Shown: piece after piece, positions 14,624 to 19,980 of the stretch
Layout of the letters: every line of letters starts with the position of its first letter
How positions within the stretch are numbered: position 1 is the first letter of the stretch
From: an uncultured Porphyromonadaceae bacterium
GTDB taxonomy: Bacteria > Bacteroidota > Bacteroidia > Bacteroidales > Muribaculaceae
Length of the DNA: 19,980 nucleotides
Direction: 5' to 3'
Assembly (NCBI GenBank): GCA_902475285.1
Contig: CABRZA010000025.1
Location: forward strand, 1 to 19,980
Notes under the pieces: model-generated
What the model saw: only the letters and a program-made list of their open reading frames with translations
What the model was told of the DNA's origin: nothing
Database searches by the model: none
Translations under genes and position numbers: made by a program

Positions 14624-17482
14624 TTAGAGTTCAAGAAACGGCGCCGTGGGCGAAGTGCCGGCAGCAAGCTCCTCCGGCGTGCCCTGCGCCAGAATGCGGC
14701 CGCCGCCGCGCCCTCCCTCGGGACCCATGTCGATAAGGCGGTCGGCCTGCCGCAGCACATCCACATTGTGCTCGATCACGAGCACGGTGTTGCCGCGGTC
14801 AACGAGCTTGTTCAGAATGGCCATAAGCGTGTTTATGTCGTCGAAATGAAGACCCGTTGTAGGCTCGTCGAGGATGAAGAGCGTCTTGCCCGTATCGCGC
14901 TTGGCAAGCTCCGTGGCGAGCTTAACGCGCTGGTTCTCGCCGCCCGACAGCGTGGCCGACGGCTGCCCAAGCTTGATGTAGCCGAGGCCTATGTCGTTGA
15001 GCACCTTGATTTTCTTATAGATCGAAGGTATGCCGGCGAAGAATTCCACTGCCTGCTCTATGGTCATGTCGAGCACGTCGGCTATCGACTTGCCCTTGAA
15101 GCGCACCTCCAGCGTCTCGCGGTTGTAGCGCCGCCCGCGGCACTCCTCGCAGGGGATGAGCACATCGGGCAGGAAATTCATCTCTATGGTCTTGTAGCCG
15201 TTGCCCTTGCATGCCTCGCAGCGGCCGCCGGCAACGTTGAACGAGAAACGCCCAGGCTTGTAGCCGCGTATCTTCGCCTCCGGAAGCGCCACAAAAAGGT
15301 TGCGGATGTCGGTGAAAACACCCGTGTAGGTCGCCGGATTCGACCGCGGCGACCGCCCGAGGGGCGACTGGTCAACGGTAACCACCTTGTCGATGTTCTC
15401 TATGCCCTCGATGCTGTCGTAGGGCAGCGGCTCGGTGAGCGAGTTGTAGAAATGCTTGCTGAGGATGGGTTGCAGCGTGCCGTTGATGAGCGACGACTTG
15501 CCGCTGCCCGACACGCCGGCCACCACCGTAAGCGTGCCGAGTTCGAGCGTGAGGTCGACACTGCAGAGATTGTGGCCCGTGGCCCCGCGCAGCACGAGCT
15601 TCTTGCCGTTGCCCTTGCGCCGCTGCGCGGGAAGCGCTATGCTCTTGCGACCGCTCAGATACTGCGCCGTCACCGTGTCGGTGCGCAGCATGTCGGCCGG
15701 CGTGCCCTGGAACACCACCTCGCCGCCGTGACGCCCCGCGCCCGGTCCGATGTCGACTATATAGTCGCTCTCGAGCATGATGTCCTTGTCGTGCTCCACC
15801 ACCACGATGGTGTTGTCGGCGTCGCGAAGGCGCTTGAGCGAGTCGATGAGGCGCCGGTTGTCGCGCTGATGGAGGCCTATGCTGGGCTCGTCGAGGATGT
15901 AGAGCACGTTCACCAGCTCCGACCCCAGCTGCGTGGCAAGGCGTATGCGCTGACTCTCGCCGCCCGACAGCGTGGCGCTGGCGCGGCTGAGCTGAAGGTA
16001 GCCAAGTCCCACGTCGACAAGAAAACGCAGGCGCGACGAAATCTCCTTGATGATTTCGGCCGCAATGGCGCGGTCGCGGTTGTCGAGACGATCCATCACG
16101 CCTGCGGCCCACCGCGAGAGCTCCTCGATGTCGAGGTCGGAGAGCTCGGCTATGTTCTTGCCGTCGACAAAGAAGTGAAGTGCCTCGCGGTTGAGGCGCG
16201 CGCCCTTGCACTCGGGGCACACCACGCGCGAAGCGAACTGCCCGCTGCCGCGGCTGCGCTCACGCACGCCGCTCTCCTCCTCACCCTGAGCCTCGATGAA
16301 CTTTATGATGCCGTCGAAGTTGCGGAAGAAGTCGAAGCCCGAATAGGTGCTGTCGGCCACACGCGGCACCGAAGTGCTGCCGTTGAAAATCTCGTCGACG
16401 GCCTCTTCCGAGAGCTCGCCGAAGGGCGTCTTGATGTCGTAGCCGTGCTTCTCCAATATGGCGCGTATCTGCGTGAATATAAGCGAGTCGTGATACTTGC
16501 CCAGAGGCACTATGGCCCCCTTGGCCACAGAGAGCTTCTCGTCGGGCACTATCTTGGCGCGGTCTATTATGTTCACATAGCCAAGGCCCTTGCAGCACGG
16601 GCACGCGCCCTGAGGCGAGTTGAACGAGAAATTGTGCGGCGCCGGGTCGTGGTACGATATGCCGCTCTCGGGGTCCATGAGCTCCTGGCTGTAATAGGAG
16701 CACTCCCCGCTGTCGGCGTCGTATACGGCGAGCTCCTTGTCGCCCTGCTCGAGGGCGCTGTCGACCGAGGCGAGAATGCGCTCGCGGTCCTTCGCGGCCA
16801 CTTTCAGGCGGTCCACCACAAGCTCCACGGAGTGGTTCTTGTAGCGGTCGAGGCGCATGCCGGGCGTGATTTCCATAAGCTCGCCGTCGACGCGCACGTT
16901 GAGGAAGCCCTTCTTCGTAAGCTGCTCGAAGAGCTCCTTGTAGTGGCCCTTGCGGTTCTTCACCAGGGGTGCCAGGATGTATATCTTGCGGCCGTCGAAG
17001 CGCTCGAGGATTACGTCGACTATACGCTCGTCGGTATACTTCACCATCTCGCGGCCCGATATGTAGCTCCGCGCCTTGCCTATGCGGGCAAAGAGCAGGC
17101 GCAGGAAGTCGTACACCTCCGTAGTGGTGCCTATGGTGCTTCGCGGATTGCGGTTTACTGTCTTCTGCTCGATGGCTATCACCGGGCAGAGGCCAGTGAT
17201 ATGGTCCACGTCGGGGCGCTCGAGCTTGCCAAGCATATTGCGGGCATAGGCCGAGAAGGTCTCGATGTAGCGGCGCTGCCCTTCGGCGAAGATGGTGTCG
17301 AAGGCCAGCGACGACTTGCCGCTGCCGCTCAGCCCCGTCACAACGGTGAGCGAGCGGTGCGGTATCTCCACGTCGATGTTTTTGAGGTTGTTGGCACGCG
17401 CGCCGGTCACGCAGATTTTGCCGGTGGAGCCGTCGTCGGCAACCGTAGCGCCGCCGACACGGGTGACTGTATCGGTGTTCAT
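14624..17482 (-). CDS. uvrA: Excinuclease ABC subunit A
   Basis: The 952-aa protein is a complete UvrA, the damage-sensing ATPase of nucleotide excision repair that loads UvrB at distorted DNA. It has two ABC modules: Walker A GLSGSGKS (50-57) and GVSGSGKS in the second half; signatures LSGGESQRIRLA and LSGGENQRVKLA; Walker B YILDEPSIGLH and FILDEPTTGLH. Zinc-binding pairs are CPCC with CPEC, and CEAC with CEEC. Family proteins usually begin near the ICVTGARANNLKNI segment; here about 22 extra residues precede it. No internal Met offers a shorter start. It ends the minus-strand unit, 75 nt after the transglycosylase gene. Confidence 0.98.
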   Translation of the reverse strand: MNTDTVTRVGGATVADDGSTGKICVTGARANNLKNIDVEIPHRSLTVVTGLSGSGKSSLAFDTIFAEGQRRYIETFSAYARNMLGKLERPDVDHITGLCPVIAIEQKTVNRNPRSTIGTTTEVYDFLRLLFARIGKARSYISGREMVKYTDERIVDVILERFDGRKIYILAPLVKNRKGHYKELFEQLTKKGFLNVRVDGELMEITPGMRLDRYKNHSVELVVDRLKVAAKDRERILASVDSALEQGDKELAVYDADSGECSYYSQELMDPESGISYHDPAPHNFSFNSPQGACPCCKGLGYVNIIDRAKIVPDEKLSVAKGAIVPLGKYHDSLIFTQIRAILEKHGYDIKTPFGELSEEAVDEIFNGSTSVPRVADSTYSGFDFFRNFDGIIKFIEAQGEEESGVRERSRGSGQFASRVVCPECKGARLNREALHFFVDGKNIAELSDLDIEELSRWAAGVMDRLDNRDRAIAAEIIKEISSRLRFLVDVGLGYLQLSRASATLSGGESQRIRLATQLGSELVNVLYILDEPSIGLHQRDNRRLIDSLKRLRDADNTIVVVEHDKDIMLESDYIVDIGPGAGRHGGEVVFQGTPADMLRTDTVTAQYLSGRKSIALPAQRRKGNGKKLVLRGATGHNLCSVDLTLELGTLTVVAGVSGSGKSSLINGTLQPILSKHFYNSLTEPLPYDSIEGIENIDKVVTVDQSPLGRSPRSNPATYTGVFTDIRNLFVALPEAKIRGYKPGRFSFNVAGGRCEACKGNGYKTIEMNFLPDVLIPCEECRGRRYNRETLEVRFKGKSIADVLDMTIEQAVEFFAGIPSIYKKIKVLNDIGLGYIKLGQPSATLSGGENQRVKLATELAKRDTGKTLFILDEPTTGLHFDDINTLMAILNKLVDRGNTVLVIEHNVDVLRQADRLIDMGPEGGRGGGRILAQGTPEELAAGTSPTAPFLEL

Positions 17483-17513
17483 TGCATTCTATTGGATGGA
17501 AGAGAGTCGGTGT

Positions 17514-17532
17514 CCGTCACTCTCGGTGACGG
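17514..17532 (-). other. Hairpin between transglycosylase and uvrA
   Basis: A perfect 7-bp stem (17514-17520 with 17526-17532) has a 5-nt loop in the 75-nt gap. No T-run follows on the minus strand. It could slow read-through, protect the RNA end, or separate expression of the two genes. Confidence 0.35.
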
Positions 17533-17557
17533 CGCGGTGGGAGAATACGTCGCGGCA

Positions 17558-18499
17558 TTATTTGCCCTTCGTCCAGGCGGGATTGTAGGTGGTGGTGCCG
17601 GCGGTGCTGCGGCGCAGCGACGTGGCCGTGGGTATGCGCACCTTGTAGGTCTTGCCGGCCTTGTTGGTGAGGCTCTTGGAGCGTATCCACGGGTTGTCCT
17701 CCCGAAGCTGGGCATAGGTTATGCCGTGGTCCTTGGCCCATTGCGGCCAGCTATCCACTGCTCCCTTGACCTCGACGGTTGTGTAGCGCCGCGGCTGGTA
17801 GAGCTGGTCGTCGCGCAGGCGGAAGCCGTAGGCCGCGGGGTTCTCCATCACGGTCTTCACGGCCATCACGCGGAAGGGGTAGCGCGTGGTTTCTTCGGTG
17901 AGGTAGAGGTCGAGCGATGTGTCAACGTCCTGGGCGTCGAGCTCGCGTGCTATGCGCGCCTGGCCCCCGTTGTAGGCCGCCATGGCCGAGGGCCAGTCGC
18001 CGTAGCGCTCGTAGGCCTTCCGCAGGTAGCGGCATGCGGCGGCGGTAGCCTTCTCTATGTTGTAGCGCTCGTCCACCTCGTCGTTCACCTCCAGACCGTA
18101 TTCCTTGGCCGCCGAGGGGATGAACTGCCAGAAGCCCGCGGCCTTGGCCGGCGAGTAGGCGCGCGGGTTGAGCGTGCTCTCAACGCAGGCCAGATAGAGG
18201 AGGTCGGGGTGTATGCCGTTGGCCTCGAGGATGGGGGCCATCTCGGGGAAATAGCGGTTGGCGCGCTTGAGCATCAGCAACGTGGTGCCGTGGGTGTAGA
18301 CCACCGACGTAAGCTCGCGGTCGAAGCGCTCGTAGTTGTCGAGGCGGTCGAGGTCAATCGCCTCGCCGCAGAGGGTCACCTTCGAAGGCAATTCGGGCGA
18401 GTGTACTTCCGAAAAGTCCTGCGGCACACGCTGCGCCGCCATGGGTGCTGCCGCGCCAAGCAAGGCTGCGGCAATGAGAATATGTTTGATTGTAAGCAT
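17558..18499 (-). CDS. MltD-like lytic transglycosylase with LysM-like end
   Basis: The 313-aa protein has a signal peptide (residues 1-22, ending AAAPMAA) and should act on peptidoglycan outside the inner membrane. The SLT (family 1 transglycosylase) domain spans about residues 85-215. Its catalytic Glu is E107 in LACVESTLNP, followed by SPAKAAGFWQFIPSAAKEYGL and the AYNGG motif (175-179). Such enzymes cut the MurNAc-GlcNAc bond and leave 1,6-anhydro ends. Residues 236-290 (YTTVEVKG, then AKDHGITYAQLREDNPWI, then GKTYKVRIP) look like one degenerate LysM domain for wall binding. It starts 12 nt after the T9SS protein gene, so they are probably one transcript. Confidence 0.92.
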   Translation of the reverse strand: MLTIKHILIAAALLGAAAPMAAQRVPQDFSEVHSPELPSKVTLCGEAIDLDRLDNYERFDRELTSVVYTHGTTLLMLKRANRYFPEMAPILEANGIHPDLLYLACVESTLNPRAYSPAKAAGFWQFIPSAAKEYGLEVNDEVDERYNIEKATAAACRYLRKAYERYGDWPSAMAAYNGGQARIARELDAQDVDTSLDLYLTEETTRYPFRVMAVKTVMENPAAYGFRLRDDQLYQPRRYTTVEVKGAVDSWPQWAKDHGITYAQLREDNPWIRSKSLTNKAGKTYKVRIPTATSLRRSTAGTTTYNPAWTKGK

Positions 18500-18511
18500 T
18501 GTAGGGATATG

Positions 18512-19861
18512 TCATTCTGTTGTTTCGCCACCGTCGCCCGTGCCTGTGCCCGAGCCGGTGCTGTAACCTATCACGTTGATGTCGCCGGCGCGCTTGTACT
18601 CCACGCCGTCGCTGCCGCGTGCGTTGATTACATAGAAATATACACCCGCCGGCACGTATTTGTTTCCCACCTTGCCGTCCCAGCCTTCGGCGGGATTGGT
18701 GCTCGAAAAAAGCTGCTTGCCCCAGCGGTTGAAGATGTGGCACTCATACGACACTATCGACTTGTAGCTCACCTTCCACTCGTCGTTCACGCCGGGCGAC
18801 GTGCCGGGCGAGAAGGCGTTGGGTATCTCGAGCTTCGACTCGCCGATAAACACCTCGTAGGTCTCGCTCTCGAAGGGACATGTGCCGTCGGCATTGTTGG
18901 CCGTGAAGCGCACGTAGGTGGTGCCCTGGTCGGAGAAGGTATAGTCGAAGGTGGTCTGGTTGTAGCTGTTTTCGAGGGTGCTGAAATCGGCCGAGCGCGA
19001 TATCTGCCACTCGGTGAAGATGGCGGCGTCGCTCACGGCGGCCGCGAAGGTGATCTCGGCCGGACCCGAGCCGCCGAGGTTGCCGCCCTCCTCGCGGATT
19101 TCATTGTCGTTGTCGCGCTCGGCCTGCGTGGCGGTGGTCTCCACGGCGATGGCCGTGGCCGTCACAAGAGGCGACTCGATGCTCACCTCGCGCCGCCACT
19201 CGCGCTGGAAACGGTCGCCCGAAAGGCGGAAGGTGGTGTTGCACAGCGGCGCCGGAGCACTCACTATGGCCGTGGCCGCGTCGAGGGTCGCGCTGGCCGG
19301 CGTGGTGGTATAGGCGAAGGCGTCGGCGTCGAAGCTGAGCGTGGTGTAGTCGAGCGTCAGGTCGCGCGACAGCACACACCGCCGCCCGTTGATGCTGTAA
19401 TACAGTATCTCGCCTCCGTCGCCGCGGAAGTCGAGGGCTATGCGGTCGCAGTCCTGCTCGGCCGACGGTGTGAGGCTCTCGGCCGTGAACTCGTGGGCGG
19501 CGTAGTCGGTCACCCACAGGCATGTGCGGCGTCCGGCGTCTTCTATGATGTAGCCCATATCGCCCGCGCCGAGGGTGAGCGTGAGCACGTCGCCCTGGCG
19601 CGAGGGCGACACATCCTCGGCATAGGCGCCGCCGAGCTTGCTGAAACGCTGCCACTGCACCGTGGCCGTGGCCGACGACGCGCGGTAGGCCATCGTCACG
19701 CCGGCTGTGCTTTCGAGCACATACACGGCGTCGAGACCCGTCGAAGCCTCGGGCTTGACAGTCACCACCTTCGACGGCGAGCCTTCGAAACTCACCTGCG
19801 CCTGTGCCGCAAAGGGCACCGACGCTGCCATAAGCAATATGTATCGCGACAAAAATTTCAT
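18512..19861 (-). CDS. T9SS-sorted surface protein with gliding-motility-type C-terminal domain
   Basis: The 449-aa protein has a signal peptide (residues 1-20, SVPFAAQAQ) and a type B type IX secretion sorting domain (CHU_C/gliding-motility C-terminal type) from about residue 346: IPNAFSPGTSPGVNDEW, ECHIFNRWGKQLF, EGWDGKVGNKYVPAGVYFY, DINVIG. The protein should cross the outer membrane by T9SS and stay at, or be released from, the surface. Residues 25-345 are Ala, Thr, Ser and Asp-rich beta-type sequence without a family I know; there may be Ig-like folds near 260-340 (ITFAAAVSDAAIFTEWQIS). The domain normally ends with its last strand; here about 17 more residues follow, Gly/Thr-rich and ending DGGETTE. 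The start MKFLSRYILL gives the signal peptide; seven upstream codons are ignored. Confidence 0.9.
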   Translation of the reverse strand: MKFLSRYILLMAASVPFAAQAQVSFEGSPSKVVTVKPEASTGLDAVYVLESTAGVTMAYRASSATATVQWQRFSKLGGAYAEDVSPSRQGDVLTLTLGAGDMGYIIEDAGRRTCLWVTDYAAHEFTAESLTPSAEQDCDRIALDFRGDGGEILYYSINGRRCVLSRDLTLDYTTLSFDADAFAYTTTPASATLDAATAIVSAPAPLCNTTFRLSGDRFQREWRREVSIESPLVTATAIAVETTATQAERDNDNEIREEGGNLGGSGPAEITFAAAVSDAAIFTEWQISRSADFSTLENSYNQTTFDYTFSDQGTTYVRFTANNADGTCPFESETYEVFIGESKLEIPNAFSPGTSPGVNDEWKVSYKSIVSYECHIFNRWGKQLFSSTNPAEGWDGKVGNKYVPAGVYFYVINARGSDGVEYKRAGDINVIGYSTGSGTGTGDGGETTE

Positions 19862-19907
19862 AATCAAACCAATAGCCCGCACCTCCGTGGCACACGGCTG
19901 TAATATA

Positions 19908-19915
19908 CAAAATTA
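19908..19915 (-). promoter_or_regulatory. Promoter -7 element for the T9SS protein gene
   Basis: The minus strand reads TAATTTTG, an exact TAnnTTTG, after a T7G run. No TTTG lies at -33. RNA would start near 19900, leaving a leader of about 40 nt that includes a 5-bp hairpin (19885-19889 with 19893-19897). Confidence 0.6.
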
Positions 19916-19980
19916 CAAAAAAACTCCCTTACGGCTCGGCGCGGATTGGCGAACGGTGAGAAAACGGCATGGAATTAACA

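Noticed and set aside
14552..19903. A 1783-codon plus-strand open frame opposite uvrA, the transglycosylase and the T9SS gene
   Set aside because: It runs across three well-identified minus-strand genes and their gaps, has no recognisable domain, and is explained by codon bias that avoids antisense stops. The promoter-like element before it is reported separately.

Overview
The window looks like chromosomal DNA from a GC-rich member of the Bacteroidales, most likely a Muribaculaceae-like gut bacterium. The evidence is the gene families (DUF4199, DUF6452, DUF6048, a type IX secretion C-terminal domain, an FHS-type sugar permease, a Bacteroidota HU and a tiny AURKAIP1/COX24-like basic protein). 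Several upstream regions also carry the Bacteroidota sigma-A promoter signature (TTTG about 19-20 nt before TAnnTTTG), and Shine-Dalgarno sequences are largely absent. The genus assignment is inference. I see no phage, IS element, CRISPR array, tRNA or rRNA.

Layout. Positions 57-4426 hold a minus-strand run: a 60-aa membrane miniprotein, an FHS/FucP-type permease, a glycerate 2-kinase, a lipoprotein and an Fe superoxide dismutase. Clear hairpin terminators separate some of these, and two of them sit almost on the next start codon. Positions 4566-7676 hold a minus-strand RNA/nucleoid cluster: HU, a 29-residue mS38-like miniprotein, a 326-nt hairpin-rich leader, and an RNase E/G protein with a roughly 258-residue low-complexity tail. 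Positions 7889-10483 hold a DUF308 membrane protein and an uncharacterised 626-aa protein that has its own strong promoter.

Positions 10571-14403 hold a compact plus-strand operon of five genes behind one textbook promoter: DUF4199, a membrane GT2 glycosyltransferase, a DUF6452 lipoprotein, a DUF6048 barrel-like protein and an SDR oxidoreductase. The genes overlap or are 2-4 nt apart, which suggests a joint role at the cell envelope. Positions 14404-14623 are a convergent intergenic region with a long terminator hairpin and a plus-strand promoter-like palindrome. Positions 14624-19861 hold a minus-strand unit: a T9SS-sorted surface protein, a MltD-like lytic transglycosylase and UvrA.

No whole new defence or mobile system is evident. 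The best leads are the 626-aa orphan, the RNase E/G tail and leader, the miniprotein between HU and RNase E/G, the five-gene envelope operon with its strong C-over-G bias, and the T9SS protein with an unusual tail paired with a cell-wall hydrolase.
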